Assembly (NCBI RefSeq): GCF_003730295.1
Contig: NZ_QTSZ01000029.1
Location: 372,001-436,000, forward strand
Direction of reading: 5' to 3'
Source: Ornithinibacillus gellani
GTDB taxonomy: Bacteria; Bacillota; Bacilli; Bacillales; Amphibacillaceae
Length of the DNA: 64,000 bases
Part shown: positions 40,001-48,094 of the stretch, in pieces
Numbering within the stretch: position 1 is the stretch's first letter
How the letters are laid out: every line of letters starts with the position of its first letter
The notes under the pieces: model-generated
The model's database searches: none
What the model was told of the DNA's origin: nothing
What the model saw: only the letters and a program-made list of their open reading frames with translations
Made by a program: the position numbers and the translations under genes

Positions 40001-40096
40001 TAAAGTGAGACTTCAATCAGTGGGGGTTTTCGCACTTCCTCCACTGATTGTTAGTTGAACGAATCAGGCCTTTACTGGCTGTTGATTTATGATAAA
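40001..40096 (+). repeat. Structured interspersed repeat, copy R4 (short form)
   Basis: About 95 bp: AAAGTGAGACTTCAATCAGT, hairpin 1, GTTGAACGAATCAGGCC, ACTGGCTGTTGATTTATGAT. The internal block of hairpin 2 is missing compared with R1, R2, R5 and R6. It lies in the leader of the purine permease gene. Confidence 0.8.
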
Positions 40097-40135
40097 TGAT
40101 ATGGCAGTAGATTCTACATGAAAAGGAGCAAATGA

Positions 40136-41206
40136 ATGGAATTTTTAAAGGACATACTTGCCGCAATTAGTGGGGTTCTGAATGGATTACCCCAAGGTTT
40201 ACTTGCAATGACGTTTGGATTTGCTTCCGTACCGACTGCCATTGCCTTCATCATTGGCGCGTTCGGAAATGCTGTAACGAGTAATGTTGCAGTAATATCC
40301 TTCCAAGCAGAGACCATCACCGTAGCAGGTACGATGGGAAAAAATATTCGAGAACGTATTTCGATGATTTTCTTTGGTGCATTAATCATGCTATTAATTG
40401 GTGTTTTTGGCTTGCTTGAAAGAATCATCGACTGGATTGGTCCCGTCATTACTAATGGTATGATGGCCGGTGTTGGATTAATGCTGGCAAAGGTCGCATG
40501 GGATATGGCGAAAACGGAAAAGATTGCCGGGATTTCTTCCTTTATAACCGCCGTTTTTACGTACATCATCACGAAGGATCTTGTATACACCATAACCATT
40601 TCCGTTATTATATCGAGTGTTTTACATTTATTTTTCAAAAAGGATCAACCAGGTGCAGAGGCGCATGTGGTAGAGGATAAATTTAAATTGCAAAAATTAA
40701 TCCTAAATCCAACGATTATTCGTGGCGCACTTGCAATGGTTTGTTTAAATATCGGTGCCAACATTGCGTTTGGAAAAATCAATGGCGAAATCGCGAATAC
40801 CAATGTTAATATTGATACGATAACTATTATTAGCTCCTTAGCCGATATGGGATCTGCTATCTTTGGTGGTGGTCCTGTGGAAATCATTATCTCGGCAACG
40901 TCAGGCGCACCGCACGCTTTATTATCGGGTATTATTATGATGCTTATTATGGCATTTATATTATTTTTTAAATTGCTGAAGAAAATTGGAAAATATGTGC
41001 CAAGCGCATCCATTGTAGGTTTCTTATTCGTTCTTGGTGCAATTGTAACTCTACCAGATAATGCTGCTGCAGCACTTACTTCCGGCGGTATGGACGCTAG
41101 ATTAACCGGTGGAATCACCATGGCTGTAACTGCCATTTCTGATCCATTTTTAGGGATGGTTGCTGGTGTTGTTTTACAATGGCTATTAAGTATTTTTGGA
41201 ATTTAA
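40136..41206 (+). CDS. NCS2-family nucleobase permease
   Basis: 356 residues with about 11 hydrophobic segments. NCS2 features include FGNAVTSNVAVISFQAETIT (TM3 substrate-site region), NGMMAGVGLMLAKVA, and GGPVEIIISATSGAPHALLS. The protein is shorter than PbuG/AzgA (about 430). AAAGGAG lies 9 bases before the ATG. It forms an operon with a phosphoribosyltransferase 21 bp downstream, so it probably imports a purine base for salvage. Confidence 0.82.
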   Translation: MEFLKDILAAISGVLNGLPQGLLAMTFGFASVPTAIAFIIGAFGNAVTSNVAVISFQAETITVAGTMGKNIRERISMIFFGALIMLLIGVFGLLERIIDWIGPVITNGMMAGVGLMLAKVAWDMAKTEKIAGISSFITAVFTYIITKDLVYTITISVIISSVLHLFFKKDQPGAEAHVVEDKFKLQKLILNPTIIRGALAMVCLNIGANIAFGKINGEIANTNVNIDTITIISSLADMGSAIFGGGPVEIIISATSGAPHALLSGIIMMLIMAFILFFKLLKKIGKYVPSASIVGFLFVLGAIVTLPDNAAAALTSGGMDARLTGGITMAVTAISDPFLGMVAGVVLQWLLSIFGI

Positions 41207-41227
41207 GGAAGCAGGAGGCTATTTTTT

Positions 41228-41767
41228 ATGGAAACATATGAACTAAAAGTGGCAGGCGTGACAAGACAACTGCCTATCATCGCAATTAATGAACAAGTAA
41301 AAATCGCAAGTTTCGTTGTTTTAGGCGACACAGCACTTGTTACAGCTGCCGCACCTAAACTAGCAGAGCTGCTGCCAGAAGTGGACATGCTTGTTACAGC
41401 AGAAGCAAAAGGAATCCCTTTTGTACATGAGGTATCAAAAATTCTCCAAAACGATCGTTATGTCGTCGCAAGAAAAAGCGTTAAAAGCTATATGGAGAAT
41501 CCTATCGTGCACAAGGTACACTCCATTACAACTGCAACACCACAAATTTTATGCTTGGATCAGTCGGATATTCCTTTGATTGAAGGTAAAAGAGTAGCAT
41601 TGGTTGATGACGTTATCAGCACAGGCGAATCCATCCACGCATTGGAAGAATTAGTTGTAAAAGCCGGCGGGAACGTCGTAGCAAAAGCGGCAATTCTAGC
41701 AGAAGGTGACGCTGCAGAACGTGATGACATCATCTTTTTAGAAAAATTACCAATCTTTATAAAGTAA
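41228..41767 (+). CDS. Adenine phosphoribosyltransferase-like protein
   Basis: 179 residues. The PRPP-binding loop VALVDDVISTGES lies at about residues 121-133, with the flexible-loop region VVARKSVKSYM at about 80-90 and AEAKGIPFVHE at 58-68, all as in Apt-type enzymes. It joins a free purine to PRPP. The last lysine codon and the stop codon lie inside the repeat that begins at 41760, so the C-terminus has been set by repeat sequence. Confidence 0.85.
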   Translation: METYELKVAGVTRQLPIIAINEQVKIASFVVLGDTALVTAAAPKLAELLPEVDMLVTAEAKGIPFVHEVSKILQNDRYVVARKSVKSYMENPIVHKVHSITTATPQILCLDQSDIPLIEGKRVALVDDVISTGESIHALEELVVKAGGNVVAKAAILAEGDAAERDDIIFLEKLPIFIK

Positions 41768-41919
41768 AACTTCAATCAGTGGGAATCTTCGTACTTCCCC
41801 CCACTGATTGTTAGTTGAACCAATCAGGCCATTACTGGCTGTTGGCCCCCCACTTACAATTCTTGTTATCAACAACAATTCTTGATGCGGGGGGCTTGCA
41901 GCCAGTTAATCTGTGATAA
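41760..41919 (+). repeat. Structured interspersed repeat, copy R5 (long form)
   Basis: About 158 bp. Hairpin 1: ATCAGTGGG...CCCACTGAT. Hairpin 2: ACTGGCTG and CAGCCAGT at the base enclosing CCCCCAC and G-C-GGGGGG, with two ACAATTCTTG repeats in the loop. It provides the stop codon of the upstream gene. Confidence 0.88.
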
Positions 41920-42075
41920 AGTGAAACTTCAATCAGTGGGGGTTTTTGCTCTTCCCCACTGATTGTTAGTTGAACCAATCAGGCCTTTACTGGCTGTTGA
42001 CCCCCACTTACAATTCTTGTTATCAACAACAATTCTTGATGTGGGGGGCTTACAGCCAGTTAATCTGTGATAAAT
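41920..42075 (+). repeat. Structured interspersed repeat, copy R6 (long form)
   Basis: Tandem neighbour of R5 and nearly identical; hairpin 2 has the arms CCCCCAC / GTGGGGG intact. Confidence 0.88.
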
Positions 42076-42094
42076 GAGTAATAAGCAAAAATAC

Positions 42095-42137
42095 ACAGCG
42101 CGCAGCTTGAATCCATCGAGCCCGCGCTTTTTTTTTA
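42095..42137 (+). terminator. Terminator after the permease-phosphoribosyltransferase operon
   Basis: AGCGCG (42097-42102) pairs with CGCGCT (42123-42128), inner AGCTTGA/TCGAGC partly paired, followed by nine T. Confidence 0.65.
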
Positions 42138-42750
42138 TCGTTCAAGCTCTTTCGTTTAATTTTTCATTGTGATCAGTGGATTTTTTGACAGTTCGGGCTC
42201 TTTCGTTTAATTTTCAATAGTTATCTGGGGATTTTTTGACGGTTCGAGCTCTTTCGTTTAATTTTCCATTGTTATCGGTGGATTTTTTGACAGTTTACCT
42301 TTTGCCAAGATTTCCTTTAATTCCTGAAACTGATTTTTCACTCGCGAGGACGTCGAGGCGAATTTCCTACTCATCTCATCAAATTTTTGCACTCGCGAGA
42401 CCGGCGAAGCGAATTTCTAGACCACCACAACCCATTTTTCCACTCGCGAGACCGGCGAGGCGAATTTTCACCCTTCTCAACCCATTTTTTAAACTCGCGG
42501 CGTTCCCGAAGCGAATTTCTAGACCACCACAATCCATTTTTTCACTCGCGAGGACGACGAGGCGAATTTTCAGCCCACTCCACTAGATTTTTTCACTCAC
42601 AAAGACGACGAGGCGAGTTTCCAGTCCATCCCAACCCATTTTTCCACTCACCAGGACGGCGAGGCGAATTTTCAGCCCACTCGACTAGATTTTTTCACTC
42701 GCGTGGCCAGCCGAGACGTATTTCTAGCCCACCCCAGCCAATTTTTCGCA
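42138..42750 (+). repeat. 51-nt tandem repeat array of two merged types
   Basis: The first part (42138-42300) has three units of GATTTTTTGACRGTTCGRGC, then TCTTTCGTTTAATTTTC, like the 32 kb array. From about 42325 it switches to units with TTTTTTCACTCGCGAGGACG then ACGAGGCGAATTTTC, like the 8 kb array, about eight copies. The period stays 51 nt across the switch, which shows that the two array types belong to one family. No gene is visible. Confidence 0.85.
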
Positions 42751-42850
42751 TAAATGTCCCCTAAATTTTTTTGATTTCCTACAATCGCATATCCTGCTTC
42801 GGGTACATCAGCTTTAAGTAAAATGCTTTTGCCAAATCATTCTTGCGTCA

Positions 42851-42859
42851 TGTTATAAT
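42851..42859 (+). promoter_or_regulatory. Extended -10 promoter of the small toxin gene
   Basis: TG-T-TATAAT (42851-42859), perfect extended -10. TTGCCA lies 19 bp upstream of the TATAAT. Confidence 0.65.
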
Positions 42860-42943
42860 GGCTGTAACAATAGACTAGCTTCGCATGAGGGGTGGCGCAC
42901 CGTTAACCTTTTTTGGCCTTGTCCAAGAAAGGGGGTGTTGCCT

Positions 42944-43024
42944 ATGGACATTGCGAGTGTATTGACGCTGATGATATCCTTTGGGATGCTCATTGCGTTT
43001 ATTATGTCCGACCATAAAAAATAA
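42944..43024 (+). CDS. 26-residue hydrophobic peptide, type I toxin-like
   Basis: MDIASVLTLMISFGMLIAFI then MSDHKK, a single membrane helix with a charged end. The LMISFGMLIA core matches the family annotated as putative holin-like toxins (LMISFGTLI). GAAAGGGGGTG lies 6 bases before the ATG. The gene has a strong promoter, a terminator starting at its stop codon, and a likely antisense RNA promoter downstream, so a type I toxin-antitoxin unit is probable. Confidence 0.7.
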   Translation: MDIASVLTLMISFGMLIAFIMSDHKK

Positions 43025-43060
43025 CCCCTCTTATGCTTGCCGGCGTAAGGGGTTATTTTG
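43022..43060. terminator. Bidirectional terminator at the toxin 3' end
   Basis: AACCCCT and AGGGGTT enclose an 18-nt loop. ATTTT follows on + and ATTTTTT on -. It can end both the toxin mRNA and the antisense RNA. Confidence 0.75.
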
Positions 43061-43098
43061 ATCCCGCGCTGCCCCTCTTGTTGGGGTACAGTCTATTG

Positions 43099-43131
43099 TA
43101 GCGTAGACGTTTAGGCGTCTACGCTTTTATT
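43099..43131 (+). terminator. Hairpin within the toxin/antitoxin region
   Basis: AGCGTAGACG-TTTAGG-CGTCTACGCTTTT, a 9-10 bp perfect stem with a short T run on the + strand. It could be a second terminator for the toxin transcript or the central stem-loop of the antisense RNA. Confidence 0.6.
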
Positions 43132-43182
43132 GTATGATCTTCTATTTATAGTATACCAAATTCCCTTAAAAAGTAAACGATG

Positions 43183-43557
43183 CTACTCCTCGCGCCAGAA
43201 CTTCGTAAAATCCGCTTTGTCTTCTATGTTAAAGTCAATCATTTTTTTCAATAGATCATAGTGGACTGGCTTATTCCAGCGGATACGAAATAATCCATCT
43301 GTGTATGTATATCCCACCGCGTCTAAATCATCCGTAAATTGGGCAATACCTGCTGCCTCAGGAGAAATACTAATATGATGCTTGGCTACAGAAAAACCAA
43401 TGATAAACGTGCCATGGTCCGCGAACATCGGCTTGTCCCACTTCATTAGTGGTTCCAGATTAGGATATGTATCAATTACCCATTCCAAAACATCCCGCAT
43501 ACGACTACGATATTCAGGATTAATAATACTAAATAAATAACTTTCAAATGTCTCCAT
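43183..43557 (-). CDS. DUF1801-family protein (YdhG/frataxin-like fold)
   Basis: 124 residues. The fold is recognisable from MRDVLEWVIDTYPNLEPLMK, WDKPMFADHGTFIIGFSVAK and IRWNKPVHYDLLKKMIDFNI. Family members include the proposed iron chaperone YdhG of Bacillus. Single soluble domain, no partner genes. Confidence 0.8.
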   Translation of the reverse strand: METFESYLFSIINPEYRSRMRDVLEWVIDTYPNLEPLMKWDKPMFADHGTFIIGFSVAKHHISISPEAAGIAQFTDDLDAVGYTYTDGLFRIRWNKPVHYDLLKKMIDFNIEDKADFTKFWREE

Positions 43558-43631
43558 CTCATTGCGCCCCTTCCAATCAATTATCTCTTTTTATTTTGCA
43601 AACTCCCAAGCCTACAAGGAATGAAACTACC

Positions 43632-43808
43632 TTATCCAGCAAACGTTGAATGTATCCTATCTTTCAGATGATGAGTCAGCAGAACGATGACAATAAATAA
43701 AGTAATCTTAGCCAACAGAGATAAGGCTGTCGAAAATAATATTGCTCCACCTATGACAAAAAACTCCAGAAATAAACTAGCCAAATAGAGCATTTTTCGA
43801 GGATTCAT
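43632..43808 (-). CDS. Small membrane protein, 58 residues
   Basis: Starts MNPRKMLYLASLFLEFFVIG at 43808 behind GAAGGGGCG and ends HSTFAG. Two hydrophobic stretches (about 6-30 and 31-45) predict an integral membrane peptide. The good ribosome site and composition support a real gene. Function unknown. It lies between the DUF1801 gene and two further membrane-protein genes on the same strand. Confidence 0.55.
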   Translation of the reverse strand: MNPRKMLYLASLFLEFFVIGGAILFSTALSLLAKITLFIVIVLLTHHLKDRIHSTFAG

Positions 43809-43953
43809 CGTAGCGCCCCTTCACCGATTTACAACCAACATCAAGATGATCGCATTCACAAGTAAGCACTTACATTCATTATACAACGATTGAAGCTGGA
43901 TTTCCTTAAAAAACACCGCATGACAGATGCCAAATATCATACTAGCAGACCAA

Positions 43954-44580
43954 TTAATCTGGTTGTCTGCCTGTCCGAATCCAGGGGATAATTCTTCGAA
44001 AGAAATAATCCTCACTGCGGGAGAAGCGCTCCATCTCTCTTAATTCTTTGCGAATGATTTGTTTTATAAAAATCAGAATCACTACGCCAATCAAAAGCAG
44101 TCCACCCTTTGGAGATACATAAGCTTGCGGGAAAATCATGGGCATTACAAGCGGATATACAAAAACGATTGATAAACTAGTCGTAATAAAAACCAGTCCC
44201 TTATAAACCCAAACATGTACGCGAAGAAAAAGAAACAAGATACTGCTTCCCACATAGCTGAGATAATATAATATTCCAAACGTCACCGAAAACTTAACCA
44301 CCGACAGTTCATCCGTCAATGCGCTAACCGGTTCACCAGCATATAGAAAATGATGTTCAGACAGGAAAAAGTAATCGATCGTAATCACAATCATTCCGAG
44401 AAAGGAATACGCAAAAATAATGAAAGCCGTCATCACAATCACAAATAAGACGATAAATAGCTTGATACACAAGCTAAATAGCTTATCAAAAAGCGGAAAC
44501 CGCCGTCTCATGACAGCAATTAGGGTTACAATAGCGATGAAACCAAGGAACCCACAGATTGTTAATAGCACTTCAGACAT
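43954..44580 (-). CDS. Multi-spanning membrane protein, unknown function
   Basis: 208 residues with five or six hydrophobic segments (EVLLTICGFLGFIAIVTLIA at the start, then about 40-65, 95-120, 125-150, 158-175) and a basic cytoplasmic tail rich in Arg (RRIIPWIRTGRQPD). I do not recognise a family. It follows another membrane protein by 36 bp, in the same direction. Confidence 0.7.
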   Translation of the reverse strand: MSEVLLTICGFLGFIAIVTLIAVMRRRFPLFDKLFSLCIKLFIVLFVIVMTAFIIFAYSFLGMIVITIDYFFLSEHHFLYAGEPVSALTDELSVVKFSVTFGILYYLSYVGSSILFLFLRVHVWVYKGLVFITTSLSIVFVYPLVMPMIFPQAYVSPKGGLLLIGVVILIFIKQIIRKELREMERFSRSEDYFFRRIIPWIRTGRQPD

Positions 44581-44616
44581 ACCATCTTCCCCTTACGAAA
44601 ATCCATCAAGCATGTG

Positions 44617-45084
44617 TTAACGGCGTTTTTCCAAGATAAACCTGCATAAAAAATATAGGATAAGAAAATTAAACAAGAATCCAACATTCATTGACCAACC
44701 AGATAAACCACCAGACAATAGATTTGGAATAAGAAATGGACTCCCATGCTCCACATATAACGTCAAAAAATGAAATGGAAAACCATAGGAATAGGCTGCT
44801 TTAGATTCATACAGCTGTGTTGGCCCTACATTAGGAAGAATGACAAGCATCAATAGGCTGAATAAGAGCGTTGTCCATAAAACTTTTTTATCAAACACTT
44901 TTCCCCAGCCTTTATAACGATAAAGCGCAATGCCAAACATACCAGCAACAAATACCAAAGCCCAGTCATATTTGTCTGGATTCACATCGGCATGTATCAA
45001 AACCAGGTATAACATGCCAGCGATCAAGGTGAAAAATAGAAAAACAATCGCTGTAAATCTTAAAGATTCCAATACTACTCGCAT
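44617..45084 (-). CDS. Multi-spanning membrane protein, unknown function
   Basis: 155 residues from the ATG at 45084 (MRVVLESLRFTAIVF), behind AAAGGGGTG. Four hydrophobic segments and one extracytoplasmic loop with the region YESKAAYSYGFPFHFLTLYV, a pattern seen in small Bacillus membrane proteins of unknown role. It probably forms a pair with the membrane protein downstream. Confidence 0.7.
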   Translation of the reverse strand: MRVVLESLRFTAIVFLFFTLIAGMLYLVLIHADVNPDKYDWALVFVAGMFGIALYRYKGWGKVFDKKVLWTTLLFSLLMLVILPNVGPTQLYESKAAYSYGFPFHFLTLYVEHGSPFLIPNLLSGGLSGWSMNVGFLFNFLILYFLCRFILEKRR

Positions 45085-45114
45085 TTCCGCACCCCTTTTC
45101 ACATGTAATGAAAG

Positions 45115-45534
45115 TTACTCGTAAAACTTCATATGCTGCTTTTCTTGTTTATAGAATTCTAATCTATCCTGAAGTGTTCCGGTGTGAAATTCAAATTTAT
45201 GGCCGTCTGGATCAGTAAAATATATGGATTTCTTATCCCGTTCATGGCGAGGGCGTCCGGTTAATATATGGACACCCAGCCGTTTTAGTTTTTCATAGAC
45301 GTGATCAAATGTTGCTCCCTCAATCGTAAAGGCAATATGTGTATAAGATTGATGAATTTCATTGCGTGGAATATTTTTCTCCAAGTTAAGAGCCAGCCAC
45401 ATACCGTTCAAATCAAAATAAGCTGTGCTCTTCCCCCTTACAAGCAGCTTTGCCCCAAAAACATCCTGATAAAATGGAATGGATTTGTCCAAATCCGAAA
45501 CAGAAAACAAAAAATGATTCAAACCTTTGATCAT
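45115..45534 (-). CDS. fosB: Metallothiol transferase FosB (fosfomycin resistance)
   Basis: 139 residues from the ATG at 45534 ([20 protein letters not shown]), with GAGGTGA 8 bases before it; the longer frame to 45666 has no such site. Glyoxalase fold with metal ligands His7 (LNHF), His66 (YTHIAF) and a Glu near residue 115 (HKFEFHTG). FosB adds bacillithiol or cysteine to fosfomycin. The FYxxxLG-like region reads [14 protein letters not shown]. Confidence 0.9.
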   Translation of the reverse strand: MIKGLNHFLFSVSDLDKSIPFYQDVFGAKLLVRGKSTAYFDLNGMWLALNLEKNIPRNEIHQSYTHIAFTIEGATFDHVYEKLKRLGVHILTGRPRHERDKKSIYFTDPDGHKFEFHTGTLQDRLEFYKQEKQHMKFYE

Positions 45535-45688
45535 CAAATGATTCACCTCAAGGATATTTAACTGAAAAGTCAATCTAATCAATCTTAAGCGTAACATATA
45601 TAGCGGAAAATCGAAACCGTATTTTTCTAATAGAAAAGCCGCTCCACCTGAAACGAAACGGCTCACTCCAAATATAAAACAATAACCA

Positions 45689-46561
45689 TTACCGATTGTT
45701 CAAAAACCCTAACAACTGTTCTTGAACAGCGGAAGCTTCTTTACCAAGCCAGATTAGGTGTCCCCAGGAATCAAGGACGCAAAGCCTTGACTCCCGAATG
45801 AGCTGATGTGCCTCATCGGCATGTTCGAATGGCACTGCTCCATCGTATTTGCTATGCATAATCAATGTTGGGACACTAATATTCATAACATCTTTGGATT
45901 TGATATCCTTTGTTTGTGATAAATCGATTAAAAAGCCGGCACCGGATCGCTGACGGTGATTCATTTTACGTACGTCATCTATGTCCGTCTCTCCTAGCAG
46001 CGGTTTTATTTGCTTGAAGGTGAGGCTGCTAAATGATGATACCATCAGCCGAAACGTCCATGCTGGAAAAAGATTGCTCATGCCTGCCATCAGCTTCCAA
46101 GTGTATTTTTCTGTATAGGGATGAAATATTACCCGGGCAATGCGGTAAATATTGTCTTGTGGCATGTGCCACACTTTCGTAACAGCGCTTTGCAATGTCA
46201 ATGTGTTTACATGCTCTGGATAATGAGATGCGAAATAAAGTCCACTTGGTCCTCCTGCTGAAATTGCAAGAATATGCACCTTTTTTAGCCGTAAATGTTT
46301 TATCAATTGCACATAAGCACGGCATGCTTTAGCCAAGCTGTCGCCAATTGCTGCAGATGTTTCTCCATAGCCTGGCCGTGATGGGGTGATCAGCATAAAA
46401 CCATTTTGTATAAGTGGAACATACCCAAATGTTTCGTAGCAATTGGAATGGCCTCCGTGCAGCACTAGAATTGGCTGTCCTTTCCCCGCAATCGTATATT
46501 CTAACTCATCCCCCTCAAAAGAAAAACTGCCTTTAATTCCATGCATCATCATCTTCCCCAT
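45689..46561 (-). CDS. Alpha/beta-fold hydrolase
   Basis: About 290 residues. LVLHGGHSN forms the oxyanion region, ISAGGPSG the nucleophile elbow (variant AISAGG), and SWGHLIWLG holds the catalytic histidine; [18 protein letters not shown] carries the acid. Start uncertain: the ATG at 46561 or the third of three ATG codons at 46546, which is better spaced from GGGGAAG. Substrate unknown. Confidence 0.82.
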   Translation of the reverse strand: MGKMMMHGIKGSFSFEGDELEYTIAGKGQPILVLHGGHSNCYETFGYVPLIQNGFMLITPSRPGYGETSAAIGDSLAKACRAYVQLIKHLRLKKVHILAISAGGPSGLYFASHYPEHVNTLTLQSAVTKVWHMPQDNIYRIARVIFHPYTEKYTWKLMAGMSNLFPAWTFRLMVSSFSSLTFKQIKPLLGETDIDDVRKMNHRQRSGAGFLIDLSQTKDIKSKDVMNISVPTLIMHSKYDGAVPFEHADEAHQLIRESRLCVLDSWGHLIWLGKEASAVQEQLLGFLNNR

Positions 46562-46596
46562 TCCAGCTCGCAAGCTTTTCTATGAACCGTTGTATA

Positions 46597-47142
46597 CTAT
46601 CCTCGCTGTGCCAGCATTAAATCAAAAATTTTTCGCGCTGTATTGACGTTTCTAATCGTAACTTGTTTATATATTTTCGTTCCGATGATTTTTGACATAC
46701 CGCTTTTTGTCACCTGTTTTTTGCTTACCGACCATAAAATGGCACCTGGTACATATTGCACCTTATCAATTCCAGGTTGGATGATCAGCTCGTCTAAGAT
46801 TGTTGCGTCATTGATTTCATCCCACAGAAACATGACATCACTTTTCATTTCCTGATCATTTTTCCATGAATCTGGAATAGCAGTAATGATATGTTCTATT
46901 TCTTCCATGCTTCGAACAACCACTTTGATAGCTAATCCGAAATCACGGTGAATGGCAGCCTCCAACTGTTGCGTTAATTCCTTTTTCGATTGTTCTCCAC
47001 AAGAAAAAATAATATTTCCTGTATTGATGTACGTCACAACATCATCCATACCAGCGTTTTCAAAGGTTTGTATAAGCGATTTCATGGCAATCTTATTTTT
47101 ACCGCCTACGTTTATTCCACGTAACAGTGCAACATATAACAT
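46597..47142 (-). CDS. DUF1697 family protein
   Basis: 181 residues from the ATG at 47142, 6 bases after GGAGGG. Family features: MLYVALLRGINVGGKNKIAM, YINTGNIIFSC, and the C-terminal SKIIGTKIYKQVTIRNVNTA. DUF1697 proteins are soluble and of unknown biochemical role, common in Bacillaceae as single genes. Confidence 0.88.
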   Translation of the reverse strand: MLYVALLRGINVGGKNKIAMKSLIQTFENAGMDDVVTYINTGNIIFSCGEQSKKELTQQLEAAIHRDFGLAIKVVVRSMEEIEHIITAIPDSWKNDQEMKSDVMFLWDEINDATILDELIIQPGIDKVQYVPGAILWSVSKKQVTKSGMSKIIGTKIYKQVTIRNVNTARKIFDLMLAQRG

Positions 47143-47289
47143 GACCATCCCTCCACTCTATTGCATTCATTATAGCCTTATATCCCAGCAGGATTCCATC
47201 ATGATTTACAAAACCTTCCTCTCCCTCCAGAAAAATCCCCTAGATGAATATGCTATACTTGATAAAAAACAGATAACGGGTGATTGTTA

Positions 47290-47964
47290 ATGTCTCAAAA
47301 AAGGCTATCTGATCATGTCGTAGATGACATTATGTCTATGATTGCGATTGAAAAAAGATTTCAACCTGGTGATAAGCTGCCAAATGAAAATGAATTTTCC
47401 GAAGAACTGCAAATAAGTCGGACCACACTACGTGAAGCCATTCGGATTCTGGTAACGAATGGCATTGTAGAAATTCGTCGAGGCAAGGGCACTTATGTAA
47501 AAGCAGATGTGGATGTAGACAATATCGAATCGCTCGGTTTTTTGGCAGAGGCCAAAATCAATGCGAAAGATTTATATGAAATGCGATTGATTTTTGAACC
47601 GGAAGCTGCCTATTATGCAACCATCCGAGCGAGCGAAACAGAGCTGAAACGAATTCTCGATTATGGCTTACAAATTGAACACAAAATCGCCCGCAACGAG
47701 GATCGGACAACTGTCGAACAGCAATTCCATCAATCCATTGTCAGGGCAACCCACAATGCATTCATGGAAAAATTAATGCCTGTTCTCTACCAGGCCATCG
47801 ATAAAGGCGTAATTTTATCCGAGCAAAAAGAATTAGCCATCAAAGATACCATTAATGACCATAAATTGATTATGAATTTCATGAAAAACCGTGATCCAGA
47901 AGGCGCGAGAAGTGCAATGAAAATTCATATTTTGCACGCCATGCACGAATTGGGAATCGAATAA
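47290..47964 (+). CDS. GntR/FadR-family transcriptional regulator
   Basis: 224 residues from the ATG at 47290. Winged helix at residues 5-72: MSQKRLSDHVVDDIMSMI, LPNENEFSEELQISRTTLRE, IVEIRRGKGTYV. An all-helical FCD domain follows (EMRLIFEPEAAYYA, EQQFHQSIVRATHN, DHKLIMNFMKNRDPEGARS), whose Asp/His residues usually bind a metal and a carboxylate ligand. It stands 130 bp before a dihydroxy-acid dehydratase gene with its own promoter and may control it. Confidence 0.88.
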   Translation: MSQKRLSDHVVDDIMSMIAIEKRFQPGDKLPNENEFSEELQISRTTLREAIRILVTNGIVEIRRGKGTYVKADVDVDNIESLGFLAEAKINAKDLYEMRLIFEPEAAYYATIRASETELKRILDYGLQIEHKIARNEDRTTVEQQFHQSIVRATHNAFMEKLMPVLYQAIDKGVILSEQKELAIKDTINDHKLIMNFMKNRDPEGARSAMKIHILHAMHELGIE

Positions 47965-47975
47965 TCCATTGTTTT

Positions 47976-48010
47976 AGGCATCTCAAGATTGAAGATGCTT
48001 ATTTTATTTC
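47976..48010 (+). terminator. Terminator of the GntR gene
   Basis: GCATCT (47978-47983) and AGATGC (47993-47998), then TTATTTTATTT. A weak stem. Confidence 0.6.
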
Positions 48011-48031
48011 CAATGACATCATACAACCCTA

Positions 48032-48060
48032 TTGACAGCAGACAACATGCGTTTTAATAT
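48032..48060 (+). promoter_or_regulatory. Promoter of ilvD
   Basis: TTGACA (48032-48037), 17-bp spacer, TAATAT (48055-48060), about 35 bp before the start codon. Confidence 0.75.
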
Positions 48061-48094
48061 AGATAAAATAGAAAAAACATAAGGGTGTGTTCAG

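Larger units (their letters stand above)
43022..43143 (-). ncRNA. Predicted antisense RNA (antitoxin)
   Basis: A leftward promoter, TTTACT (43172-43177), 16-bp spacer, TATACT (43150-43155), would start an RNA near 43143. This RNA crosses the hairpin GCGTAGACG/CGTCTACGC (43101-43123) and ends at the shared terminator, overlapping the toxin 3' end. Predicted size about 120 nt. This is inference from promoter, hairpin and terminator positions. Confidence 0.5.

Noticed and set aside
43821-44015. 64-codon frame overlapping the end of a membrane-protein gene
   Set aside because: Out of frame with the well-supported gene, no ribosome site, composition not protein-like.
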